Positions 8,404 to 16,749 of a stretch of DNA of 64,000 bases are shown piece by piece. Position 1 is the first letter of the stretch; each line of letters begins with the position of its first letter. The position numbers and the translations under genes were made by a program. Below the pieces are notes generated by a model. The model worked only from the letters and a program-made list of their open reading frames with translations. It did not search any database and had not been told where the DNA came from. This DNA comes from Micrococcus sp. 2A (GTDB taxonomy: Bacteria; Actinomycetota; Actinomycetes; Actinomycetales; Micrococcaceae): positions 1,798,001 to 1,862,000 of the forward strand of contig NZ_CP154351.1 in the NCBI RefSeq assembly GCF_039519235.1, written 5' to 3'.

Positions 8404-9738
8404 GTGGAACCCCAGCGCACCGAGACCGACCCCGCCCTGACCGCAGCGTCCGGCGCGCCCGGCCCGGTGGACGTGCCCGCGCTCGCCTCGGAGACCTCCG
8501 CCGAGCGGCCCTGGCCGCTGCGCCGTCTCTCGGAGAACCTGAAGATCCACATCGAGCGGGCCCCGGCCACGTGGATCGAGGGCCAGCTGATCGAGTACAA
8601 GAACAACCGCGGCAACGTGTACATGACCATGCGGGACCTCGAGGAGGAGTACTCCCTGCCGGTCACCGCGTGGCGCACGGTGGCCATGGGGTTCGAGGGC
8701 ACGGTGCAGCAGGGCTCGCGCGTCGTCGCCCGGGTGAAGCCGAGCTTCTGGACGAAGGGCGGCCGGCTCTCCATGGTGGTGCAGGAGATGCGCCCGGTCG
8801 GCCTGGGAGACCTGCTGGCCCGCGTGGAGCTGCTGCGCCGCCGCCTGGGCGAGGAGGGCCTGCTGGACGCCTCCCGCAAGCGGGCCCTCCCCCTGCTGCC
8901 CGGCGTCATCGGGCTCATCACCGGCCGGGACTCGGACGCGAAGAAGGACGTGCTGCGCAACACCCAGCTGCGCTGGCCCGCCGCGCGGTTCGAGGTCCGC
9001 GAGGTGGCGGTCCAGGGCTCGGAGGCGCCCCGCCAGGTGGCGGCGGCCCTGGCGGAGCTGGACGCCCGTCCGGACGTGGACGTCATCGTGATCGCCCGCG
9101 GCGGCGGCGCCCTCGAGGAGGTCATCCTGCCGTTCTCGGACGAGGCCCTCGTGCGCGCCGTCGCGGCGGCCCGCACCCCGGTGGTCTCCGCGATCGGCCA
9201 TGAGGCGGACCGCCCGGTGCTGGACGACGTCGCAGACCTGCGCGCCTCCACGCCCACGGACGCCGCGAAGCGGATCGTGCCGGACGCGGCCGTGGAGTCG
9301 GCCGGCGTGGCGGACGCACGGCACCGGCTGGCCGCCGCCGTCGAGCGCCGCGTGGTGCGGGAGGGCGAGGGCCTGGCGCAGCTGCGCTCCCGTCCCGTCC
9401 TCGCCGATCCCAGGGTGATGGTGGACCGGCGCGAGGAGGACCTGCACACGTGGCGGGAGCGCGCCCGGCGCTCCACCGGGCACCGCCTCACGCTGGAGCG
9501 GGACGCCGTGGCGCACCTGGTGGCCCGAGTGCGCTCCCTCTCCCCGCAGCAGACCCTGGACCGCGGGTACGCCGTGGTCCAGCACGCCGGCCACCTGGTG
9601 CGCGACGCCGCACAGGTGGCCCCCGGAGACACCCTCGACGTCCTCGTGGCCGCCGGCCGCATGGCCGCCGAGGTCACGCACACCACACCGGCGGCGCCTG
9701 CCGCAGGCCCCGCCCCCACCCCCCAGGAGCAGTCATGA
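8404..9738 (+). CDS. xseA: Exodeoxyribonuclease VII large subunit XseA
   Basis: Catalytic subunit of ExoVII, which digests single-stranded DNA from both ends without ATP. 444 residues, close to the family norm. It has an N-terminal OB-fold (WIEGQLIEYKNNRGNVYMTM), the catalytic domain with GLITGRDSDAKKD and VIVIARGGGALEE, SAIGHEADRPVLDDVADLR, and the helical C-terminal region that holds small subunits. The GTG start is supported by CAGGAGA seven nucleotides upstream; the open frame upstream of it lacks family similarity. The stop overlaps the xseB start by four bases (ATGA). Confidence 0.95.
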   Translation: MEPQRTETDPALTAASGAPGPVDVPALASETSAERPWPLRRLSENLKIHIERAPATWIEGQLIEYKNNRGNVYMTMRDLEEEYSLPVTAWRTVAMGFEGTVQQGSRVVARVKPSFWTKGGRLSMVVQEMRPVGLGDLLARVELLRRRLGEEGLLDASRKRALPLLPGVIGLITGRDSDAKKDVLRNTQLRWPAARFEVREVAVQGSEAPRQVAAALAELDARPDVDVIVIARGGGALEEVILPFSDEALVRAVAAARTPVVSAIGHEADRPVLDDVADLRASTPTDAAKRIVPDAAVESAGVADARHRLAAAVERRVVREGEGLAQLRSRPVLADPRVMVDRREEDLHTWRERARRSTGHRLTLERDAVAHLVARVRSLSPQQTLDRGYAVVQHAGHLVRDAAQVAPGDTLDVLVAAGRMAAEVTHTTPAAPAAGPAPTPQEQS

Positions 9739-10007
9739 CGGAGCAGAGCAGCACCCCCCACGCCGCCCCGGTGGAGGGCTTCGCCGGAGCGGACACCTCG
9801 GACGTGGCCGCCATGAGCTACGAGCGCGCCCGCGCCGAGCTCGTGGAGACCGTGTCCCGGCTCGAGGCCGGCGGCGCCGGGCTCGAGGAGTCCCTCGCCC
9901 TCTGGGAGCGCGGCGAGGCCCTGGCCGCGCGCTGCCAGGCCTGGCTCGACGGCGCCCGCGCGCGGCTCGACCAGGTGCGCGGCACCGCGGACGCCGCCCA
10001 GGACTGA
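9735..10007 (+). CDS. xseB: Exodeoxyribonuclease VII small subunit XseB
   Basis: 90-residue small subunit that binds along the helical part of XseA. The family core is clear: MSYERARAELVETVSRLEAG, then GLEESLALWERGEALAARC. A 27-residue low-complexity leader precedes it, so translation might also begin at the internal ATG of MSYERA. However, the ATGA overlap with xseA and the CAGGAG site favour the first ATG. The overlap implies coupled translation of the two subunits. Confidence 0.93.
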   Translation: MTEQSSTPHAAPVEGFAGADTSDVAAMSYERARAELVETVSRLEAGGAGLEESLALWERGEALAARCQAWLDGARARLDQVRGTADAAQD

Positions 10008-10020
10008 GCCGGCCACGGAC

Positions 10021-10057
10021 GACGGCGCCCCGCACCGGGAGGGTGCGGGGCGCCGTC
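10021..10057. terminator. Bidirectional terminator between xseB and pfpI-like gene
   Basis: Perfect 16-bp inverted repeat (left arm GACGGCGCCCCGCACC) around a 5-nt loop, placed 14 nt after xseB and 22 nt after the stop of the convergent PfpI-family gene. Confidence 0.8.
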
Positions 10058-10078
10058 GGTGTGCTCAGCGGGGCGGGC

Positions 10079-10672
10079 TCAGACGGACTGGCCCTCGTGC
10101 CTGCCCTCGGCGAGCTCCTCGACGAGCTTGGCGTTGAAGGCGTCCAGGTCGCCCGGGTTGCGGGAGGTGGTCAGGCCGGAGTCGACCACGACCTCCTTGT
10201 CCACCCACGTGGCGCCGGCGTTCTTCAGGTCCGTCTTGAGGGAGGCGTAGCTGGTCAGCTCGCGCCCCTCGACGACGCCGGCGTCGATCAGCGTCCAGGG
10301 CGCGTGGCAGATGGCGGCCACGGGCTTGTGCTGGGCGAAGAAGTCGCGCACGAACGCCAGCACGTCCTCGTCGCCGCGCAGGGCGTCGGCGTTCAGGGTG
10401 CCGCCGGGCATGACGAGCCCGGCGAAGTCCTCGGCCTTGGCCTCGGAGACGTGGAGGTCCACGGGGAAGGACTCGCCGTGCTCCCAGTCCTGCTTCATCG
10501 CGGTGACCGTCTCCTTCTCGAGCGAGACGAGGCTGGGGGTGCCGCCGGCGGCCAGCACTGCCTCCCACGGGGAGGTGAGCTCGACCTGCTCGACGCCCTT
10601 GGTGGCGAGGAAGGCGACCTTCTTGCCGGTGAGCGGCGCCGTGGTCTCGGTCTGCTGGGTGGTGTCCGTCAT
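10079..10672 (-). CDS. DJ-1/PfpI family protein (type 1 glutamine amidotransferase fold)
   Basis: 197 residues with the DJ-1/PfpI fold. Family members act as proteases, glyoxalase-like deglycases or general stress proteins. The nucleophile-elbow cysteine is in AAICHAPWTL (about Cys122), the conserved glutamate in GVEQVEL, and the oxyanion GG in LVMPGGTLNADALR. The closest type is the YhbO/PfpI subfamily. The second of two ATGs is used because GAAGGG lies nine bases upstream of it and overlaps the first. Confidence 0.9.
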   Translation of the reverse strand: MTDTTQQTETTAPLTGKKVAFLATKGVEQVELTSPWEAVLAAGGTPSLVSLEKETVTAMKQDWEHGESFPVDLHVSEAKAEDFAGLVMPGGTLNADALRGDEDVLAFVRDFFAQHKPVAAICHAPWTLIDAGVVEGRELTSYASLKTDLKNAGATWVDKEVVVDSGLTTSRNPGDLDAFNAKLVEELAEGRHEGQSV

Positions 10673-10801
10673 GGTCTGCATCCCTTCGTTCTGCGGTGGC
10701 GCGCCGTCGGAATGGCGCCTGGTCCACCATAGGCACGCTCCCCGGGGGTGGTGGCAAGGGGCGCCGCCCCGCGGGCGGGGATCAGCCGACCGCGGGCGGT
10801 G

Positions 10802-11689
10802 TCAGCCTGCGGCGAGGCGGCGGCGCTGCTCCTCGACGTCGAAGTCAGCCTCGGGCCAGGTCAGCTCGAGGCCCTGGAGCGTCTCGATGAGCAGCTCCTG
10901 CACCGCGAGGCGGGCGTACCACTTGCGGTCCGCCGGCACCACGAACCACGGGGCCGTCTCGGTGTCCGTCCGCTCCATCGCGATGCGGTAGGCGTCCATG
11001 TAGGCGTCCCAGTGCGCGCGCTCGTCGACGTCCCCGGGGTTGAACTTCCAGTGCTTCTCGGGCTCGTCCAGGCGCGCCTCGAGCCGCTCGCGCTGCTCCT
11101 CCTTCGAGATGTGCAGCATCACCTTGACGATCCGCGTGCCGCCGGCCGTGATCTCCTCCTCGAACGCGCGGATGAGCCCGTAGCGCTCCTCCACCGTCGC
11201 CAGGGGTGAGAGTCCGCGGACGCGGTGGACCAGCACGTCCTCGTAGTGGGAGCGGTCGAAGACCGCGAGGAAGCCCGGCTCGGGCAGGTGCGGGCGGATG
11301 CGCCACAGGAAGTCGTGCGCGCGCTCCTCCTGCGTGGGCGCCTTGAAGGCCGCGACGTCCACGCCCTGCGGGTCCATCGCGCCCACGACGTGCCGCATGA
11401 TGCCGCCCTTGCCCGCGGTGTCCATGGCCTGCACCACGAGCAGCACGGACGGCGCCGGCCCCGCCGCGTCCGCGCGCGTGGACTGCGCGAAGAGGAGCTC
11501 CTGGAGCCGGGTCAGCTCCTCGGAGCGGGTGGCCAGCGCCGCCTTGCCGTCCGCCTTGTCCCCGTCGAATCCGGGCGTGGCGTGGGGGTCGACGTCGGCC
11601 GGGGGCGGCACCGCCCCGTCCGCGGCGCGGGCGCGCAGGGCACGCCGCAGCGGCTCGGCGAAGGGGCTCAGGATGGTGTGATCAGGCAT
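10802..11689 (-). CDS. PPK2-family polyphosphate:nucleotide phosphotransferase
   Basis: Transfers phosphate between polyphosphate and nucleotides. 295 residues with one PPK2 domain. Walker A is VVQAMDTAGKGG (about 86-97), the lid/Walker B region carries FDRSHYEDVLVHRV (about 144-157), and the Arg/Lys-rich segment MLHISKEEQRERLEARL follows. The motif pattern resembles nucleotide-phosphorylating PPK2 types rather than PPK1, but the preferred acceptor (AMP or ADP) cannot be decided. Its start overlaps the end of alaA by eight bases, so the two form one transcription unit with alaA first. Confidence 0.9.
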   Translation of the reverse strand: MPDHTILSPFAEPLRRALRARAADGAVPPPADVDPHATPGFDGDKADGKAALATRSEELTRLQELLFAQSTRADAAGPAPSVLLVVQAMDTAGKGGIMRHVVGAMDPQGVDVAAFKAPTQEERAHDFLWRIRPHLPEPGFLAVFDRSHYEDVLVHRVRGLSPLATVEERYGLIRAFEEEITAGGTRIVKVMLHISKEEQRERLEARLDEPEKHWKFNPGDVDERAHWDAYMDAYRIAMERTDTETAPWFVVPADRKWYARLAVQELLIETLQGLELTWPEADFDVEEQRRRLAAG

Positions 11690-12923
11690 GGCTCTCCCTC
11701 CACTCCTCGAGGAAGTCCTCCAGGCGGTCCAGGGCCACCTCCAGGTCCTCCACGCTCGGGAGCGTGACGAGCCGGAAGTGGTCGGTGTGCGGGTAGTTGA
11801 AGGCGCCGCCGTGGGAGACGAGGATCTTCTTCGCCCGCAGCAGCTCGATGACGAACCTCTCGTCGTCGTCGATCCGGTAGACCTCCGGGTCCAGGCGCGG
11901 GAACAGGTAGAGCGCGCCGTGCGCGGGCTGCACCGAGACGCCGGGGATCTCGTTGAGCCGCTTCTGCGCGAGGTTGCGCTGCTCCAGCAGGCGGCCGCCG
12001 GGCAGCACGAGGTCGTTGATGGACTGGTAGCCGCCGAGCGCCACCTGGATGGCGTGCTGCGCCGGCACGTTGGCGCACATGCGCATGTTCGCCAGGAGCG
12101 TCAGGCCCTCGAGGAAGTCGCGGGCGCGGTGCTTGGGCCCGGAGACGGCCACCCAGCCGGAGCGGAACCCGGCCACGCGGTACGCCTTGGACAGGCCGGA
12201 GAAGGTGAGGGTGAGGACGTCGTCGGAGAGGCCGGCCGCGTTGATGTGGCGGGCGCCGTCATAGGTGATCTTCTCGTAGATCTCGTCCGCCATGAGCACG
12301 AGGTGGTGGCGGCGGGCCACGTCGATCAGCCCGTTCAGCACGGCGCGGGAGTAGACCGCGCCCGTCGGGTTGTTGGGGTTGATGACCACGATGCCCTTGG
12401 TGCGCTCCGTGATGAGCGACTCGATGTGCTCCAGGTCCGGCTCCCAGCCCTGCTCCTCGATGCAGCGGTAGTGCACCGCGCGGCCGCCGGCCAGGGTCGT
12501 CGCCCCCGTCCACAGCGGGTAGTCGGGCGAGGGGATGAGGATCTCGTCGCCGTCGTCCACGAGGGCCTGGAGGACCATGGAGATCATCTCGGACACGCCG
12601 TTGCCGATGTAGACGTCCTCGACGCCGATGTCCCGGATGCCGCGGGACTCGTAGTACTGGGACACCGCGGTGCGCGCCGAGTAGACGCCCTTGGAGTCGG
12701 AGTAGCCCTGCGCGTGCGGCAGGTGCTGGTACATGCCCTGCAGGATCGTGTCCGGGGCCTCGAAGCCGAACGGCGCCGGATTGCCGATGTTCAGCTTCAT
12801 GATCCGGTGCCCGGCGGCCTCCATGCGCTGCGCCTCCTCCAGGATGGGGCCGCGCACGTCGTAGCGGACGTTGAGCAGCTTGGAGGACTGACGGATCTGT
12901 CGCGGGTCGCCGGAGGAAGCCAT
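11682..12923 (-). CDS. alaA: Alanine (glutamate-pyruvate) aminotransferase AlaA
   Basis: PLP fold-type I aminotransferase making alanine from pyruvate and glutamate. Near full-length agreement with E. coli AlaA landmarks: KLNIGNPAPFGF, QGYSDSKGVYSAR, IGNGVSE, PSPDYPLWT, NPNNPTGAVYS, the PLP-lysine motif SGLSKAYRVAGFR (Lys about 240), and NVPAQHAIQ. 413 residues from the ATG for MASSGDP, chosen because GGAG lies just upstream; two earlier in-frame ATGs add only low-similarity sequence. Confidence 0.93.
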   Translation of the reverse strand: MASSGDPRQIRQSSKLLNVRYDVRGPILEEAQRMEAAGHRIMKLNIGNPAPFGFEAPDTILQGMYQHLPHAQGYSDSKGVYSARTAVSQYYESRGIRDIGVEDVYIGNGVSEMISMVLQALVDDGDEILIPSPDYPLWTGATTLAGGRAVHYRCIEEQGWEPDLEHIESLITERTKGIVVINPNNPTGAVYSRAVLNGLIDVARRHHLVLMADEIYEKITYDGARHINAAGLSDDVLTLTFSGLSKAYRVAGFRSGWVAVSGPKHRARDFLEGLTLLANMRMCANVPAQHAIQVALGGYQSINDLVLPGGRLLEQRNLAQKRLNEIPGVSVQPAHGALYLFPRLDPEVYRIDDDERFVIELLRAKKILVSHGGAFNYPHTDHFRLVTLPSVEDLEVALDRLEDFLEEWRESHA

Positions 12924-12966
12924 GCGCTCCATGATGGCACTCGGCCGACCAGGCCGGAACACCGTG

Positions 12967-14184
12967 TCAGAACCAGGAGCCCCGCGGGACGAACCAGTCC
13001 TCGGGCGCCTCCTCGAGCCCTCGTGTCACGAGCCAGTACTGCGCGGCGTCCTCCGGGCTCAGCGCGTCGTCCCCGGTGGTGAGGCGGGCCAGCTGGCGCA
13101 GCCCCTCCTCGTCGAGGCCGTCCATGACCTCGCGGATCGCGGCCTCGGCGTCGTCGTCGAGCGCGTCCGGATCTCCCAGCACCGCGATGCTGCCCTCCGG
13201 GAGGACCCGTTCCCCGTCCCCCAGGGGCACGAGCGCGCTCGCCTCGATCTCCGGGTCGAAGCGGTAGGCCAGGCCGACCTGGGCCTCGTCCTGCACGACG
13301 GCGGGGATCGCCTCCTGCGCGGGCGGCAGCCACTCCCCGATCCGGCAGCCGGCGAGGCGGTCGAGCCGCTCGCGCAGCAGGACCGCGGCGACGCCGGGCT
13401 CGGCGCCGCCCAGCACCGCAGGGGTGGCGGCGCGCAGCTCTTCGCAGCGGCCGTTGAGGTCGTCCAGGGAGTCGAGCTCGAGCCGCGTCGCGGTGGTGGC
13501 CGTGACCACGGCGGCCAGGCGCAGCGGCTCGCGGGAGGCGGAGAGCACGTGGGGGCGCGCCACCCCCGGGAAGGCCGAGGCCGCTGCCGCGGTGGAGGAG
13601 CCGCTGGCCGGCGTGACGCCGGAGGACACGGCGCCGCCGGCGGCCAGCAGCTCCTCCACGATGCCCCGCGTGGCGGCCGCGTCCGGGGCCGACTCCCCGC
13701 GCGGCAGGGGCGTGGGCGAGGCCGCGGCCGTGGGGTCGGCGGGCACGCGGGGCGGGGCCGCCGGGTCGAGCGGGGGCAGGCTCGTGGACGCCGCGCCCGC
13801 CGCCGTGGGGGCCGTCGTCGGGCGCGGACTCGGCTCGGGCACCGAGGGCAGCAGGGAGGCGGGGTCCTCCGTCAGGACGAGGGTGAGCGTGTCCACGACG
13901 GCCACGGTGCGGCCGCCCGCGGCGTCCCAGGGCTGGGCCGGGACGGGCGCACCCTCGGGCTGGGGGGCGACGGCGTGGCCGCGGCGGCGCAGGTTGCGCT
14001 CCACGACGGCGGCCACGGCCGTCTGGAGCGGGGCGTTCGAGTGGGTCACCGTGACGGGCGCCCCCGTGGGGCCGGACGACGGCTCCGGAGGGCCGGCGGG
14101 CGAGCACGCACCGAGGGCCACGGCCAGGCCGAGGGCGACGGCGGGGACGAGCGAGCGGCGGTCCTTCACGCGGCGGCCGTTCAC
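12967..14184 (-). CDS. Lipoprotein with OpuAC-like substrate-binding features
   Basis: 405-residue exported lipoprotein: basic N-terminus, hydrophobic stretch and lipobox ALGAC (Cys27). After a short conserved block (VTVTHSNAPLQTAVAAVV) comes about 90 residues rich in Pro, Ala and Thr. The C-terminal half resembles a type 2 periplasmic binding domain; the end (EEGLRQLARLTTGDDALSPEDAAQYWL) recalls osmoprotectant-binding OpuC proteins. No permease or ATPase genes are adjacent, so transport is unproven. The GTG start overlaps the Nudix stop in a GTGA. Confidence 0.65.
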   Translation of the reverse strand: MNGRRVKDRRSLVPAVALGLAVALGACSPAGPPEPSSGPTGAPVTVTHSNAPLQTAVAAVVERNLRRRGHAVAPQPEGAPVPAQPWDAAGGRTVAVVDTLTLVLTEDPASLLPSVPEPSPRPTTAPTAAGAASTSLPPLDPAAPPRVPADPTAAASPTPLPRGESAPDAAATRGIVEELLAAGGAVSSGVTPASGSSTAAAASAFPGVARPHVLSASREPLRLAAVVTATTATRLELDSLDDLNGRCEELRAATPAVLGGAEPGVAAVLLRERLDRLAGCRIGEWLPPAQEAIPAVVQDEAQVGLAYRFDPEIEASALVPLGDGERVLPEGSIAVLGDPDALDDDAEAAIREVMDGLDEEGLRQLARLTTGDDALSPEDAAQYWLVTRGLEEAPEDWFVPRGSWF

Positions 14185-14666
14185 GCGGCGTCCCCGACGG
14201 AGCGCTGCGCGGCGAGCTCCAGGGCGCGGGCCACCCACGTGGCGGTGCGGACCTCGTCGAGCGCGGTCAGGTCGAACCAGCGGGCGTCGGTGGAGGATCC
14301 CCCCACCTCGGGCCGGAGGACTCCGCCCGTGAGGCGCGCGGTGTAGAGGATCTGCACGGTGAGGAGAGGGACGCCCTCGCCCCGCAGGCGTCGTTCGGCG
14401 GGGATGAGGCCCGTGGTGACCCCCAGCAGGCCCGTGAGCTCGCTCGTGTGGCCGGTCTCCTCCCACACCTCGCGGCGGCAGGCCTCCTCGGGGCTCTCCC
14501 CCGGCTCCAGCCCGCCGCCGGGCAGCGTCCAGACCACCTCGCCGGGGCCCTCCCACGAGGAGAGCAGGATCCGGCCCTCGGACACGATCAGGGCGTAGGC
14601 GCCCGCGCGCATCTGGAACGGCCCGGGCTCGGGCGCGGCGGCGGGGGCGGCGGGGCGGGTGGTCAC
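14181..14666 (-). CDS. Nudix hydrolase
   Basis: 161-residue MutT-like hydrolase cleaving nucleoside diphosphate-X compounds. The Nudix box fits GX5EX7REUXEEXGU exactly, starting at GGGLEPGE (about residue 50) with REVWEETG as the metal-binding part. The substrate is unknown. A GTG start is chosen because AGGAG is seven bases upstream; the later ATG (MRAGAYAL) is an alternative. It is translationally coupled to the following lipoprotein. Confidence 0.88.
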   Translation of the reverse strand: MTTRPAAPAAAPEPGPFQMRAGAYALIVSEGRILLSSWEGPGEVVWTLPGGGLEPGESPEEACRREVWEETGHTSELTGLLGVTTGLIPAERRLRGEGVPLLTVQILYTARLTGGVLRPEVGGSSTDARWFDLTALDEVRTATWVARALELAAQRSVGDAA

Positions 14667-14813
14667 GGGCGGGCTCCTGCCGGACGGGGATGGGGGTGGG
14701 GCGGACCGGCGGGCCCAGTCTACGAGCACCGCCCGCCGCGAACAGGGGCTCGGCCCGCACTCACCCTGGCTAGGGTGGGTGGACCACCCGCCGCCCGAGG
14801 AAGGAGTCCGCCC

Positions 14814-16700
14814 ATGACCCCCGCGGCTCCCGCCCCCGAGGACCCGGCCGCCGCCGGCGACGACGCCCTCGGCCGCCTCACCACGCTGCTCGCCCGGGCC
14901 CAGGCCGCACCCGGCGGCCTCGACCTGACCGGCACCGACGACCCGGCCGGCGTCACCGGCCCGCAGGGCGCCACGCTCGACGCGCACGGGTGGTCCGACC
15001 TCGCCCTCGAGGCCGCCCTCCGGGAGGAGCCGGCCGACGTCGTCCGGTGCGCGGAGTCCGGTCTCCTCGCCCCCGGCGGGGATCAGCCCGGCACGCGCCT
15101 GACCCTGCTGCGCCAGCTCGCGCTCGCCGCCGATCAGGCCGATGACGAGGACGCCCTCGCCCGGCGCGTGGAGGAGCGGGCCGACGTGCTGCGGGCCCTC
15201 GGGCGGCCACATCAGGCGGCCCTGGAGACGCAGCTCGGCGCGGCCCTCGTGCGCGAGCCGGACGGGTTCGAGGCCGCGGTGCTGGCCGGCGTCGTGGAGG
15301 ACGAGCGGCGGCGCCGCGCGCAGGGATCCGGCGGCGACCCGGCGGACACCGTGCTCCCGGAGGCACTCCTCGGCCTGGCCGTCCAGCGCATCCACGAGTC
15401 CGACCTGGACGGGGCGCTGGTGCACCTGCGCGAGGCGATCGCGCTGCTGCGCGAGCTGCGGGCCGCCGGCGCGGTGCTCCCCTCCGGCACGTGGGCCAGC
15501 GCCCACCTCGTGCTCGCCCGCCTCCACCTGTGGCGGGGCGAGCACGCGGAGGCGGAGGTGGAGGCCCTGACCGTCCTCTCCCTTCCAGCGGCCCGCGCCG
15601 TCCGGGCCTCCGCGCTGCTGGTGCGCGCCATCGCCGCCCACGAGCAGGGACGGCCCGACGACGCCCTGCGGTTCGCGCTCGACGCGACCGCGGGCATGGG
15701 CGAGGCCGGGCTCCGGCGCGGGGCCGCCTCGGCCGCTGCGCTCGTGGCCCGGGCGGCCGACGACGGCGACCGGCAGGAGGCCGCCGTCCTCGCGTGGCGG
15801 GTGGCCGCCGTCCACGCCGAGAAGGCGGAAGCCCCGGAGGCGGCCGTCCTGACCTACTGGTGGGCCCACCAGCTGGTGCTGGCCGGCAGGCCGCAGGAGG
15901 CCGAGCCCGTGCTCGAGGGGCTCGTGCGCCGCGCCGCCGCGGGCGGGCAGGCCGTGGAGCAGGCCCGCGCGCTCGTGGACCTCGGCCACGCCCTCCACGA
16001 CCAGGACCGCTCCGTCGAGGCCCTGCCGCTGTGGCGCGAGGCCGCGGACCTGTTCGAGGCCCACGGGCAGGCCGAGGACGCCGCGCGCGTGCTGCTGGCC
16101 GCCGGAGCCCTCGTGAACCGCGAGCGCGACGCGGCCTCCCGCCCGCTCGCCCTCGACCTCTTCGAGCGCGCGGCGACGGCAGCCCGCCGCGCCGCGGACG
16201 AGGCCGGCGAGGAGGACGACGGCGACGTGCTGCCCGCCGCGCTCCACGCGCTGGGGTACCTGCTGTGCGAGTCCGGCCGCCCGGAGGGGCTGGCCCTGCT
16301 GGACGAGGCGATCTCGCTCGCGGAGCAGGCCCCGGCGCCGTGGCAGGCCGCCGACTTCCTGGACACGCGGGCCCGCGCCCTGTGGGCCCTGGAGAACGGG
16401 CCGGAGGCCGTGTCCACCGCGCTGACCTCCGCCGACCGATTCACGGCCGCGGGAGACCCGAACGGCGCCGCGCAGGCCGAGCTCTTCGCCGCGTACGTGG
16501 TGGCCGAGGACGGGCGCCCCGAGCAGGCCGCCACCCTGTTCCGGCTGGTCGGGGACTCCACCGGATCGGACCTCGTGCGACTCGGCGCGCTGACGGGGCT
16601 GCACCAGTGCCTCGACGCGCTGGGCGACCACGCGGGCGCGGCCCGCGTGCGCGACGACCTCGAGAGCGTCCGCGCGCGGCTCGGGGTCAGCGGAGACTGA
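14814..16700 (+). CDS. Large TPR-like repeat protein
   Basis: 628 residues, Ala/Leu/Glu-rich, built of helical hairpins that look like tetratricopeptide repeats (for example ARALVDLGHALHDQDRSVEA and AHLVLARLHLWRGEHAEAE). It has no signal peptide, membrane segment or enzymatic motif, so it is probably a cytoplasmic scaffold. The ATG follows a strong GAGGAAGGAG site. Similar long TPR proteins occur as single-copy hypothetical genes in Micrococcales. The partner is unknown. Confidence 0.7.
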   Translation: MTPAAPAPEDPAAAGDDALGRLTTLLARAQAAPGGLDLTGTDDPAGVTGPQGATLDAHGWSDLALEAALREEPADVVRCAESGLLAPGGDQPGTRLTLLRQLALAADQADDEDALARRVEERADVLRALGRPHQAALETQLGAALVREPDGFEAAVLAGVVEDERRRRAQGSGGDPADTVLPEALLGLAVQRIHESDLDGALVHLREAIALLRELRAAGAVLPSGTWASAHLVLARLHLWRGEHAEAEVEALTVLSLPAARAVRASALLVRAIAAHEQGRPDDALRFALDATAGMGEAGLRRGAASAAALVARAADDGDRQEAAVLAWRVAAVHAEKAEAPEAAVLTYWWAHQLVLAGRPQEAEPVLEGLVRRAAAGGQAVEQARALVDLGHALHDQDRSVEALPLWREAADLFEAHGQAEDAARVLLAAGALVNRERDAASRPLALDLFERAATAARRAADEAGEEDDGDVLPAALHALGYLLCESGRPEGLALLDEAISLAEQAPAPWQAADFLDTRARALWALENGPEAVSTALTSADRFTAAGDPNGAAQAELFAAYVVAEDGRPEQAATLFRLVGDSTGSDLVRLGALTGLHQCLDALGDHAGAARVRDDLESVRARLGVSGD

Positions 16701-16749
16701 CCGGGGTCAACGGGGGCTGTCCGGGGGCACCGCGGGCCGACCAGGGCCC

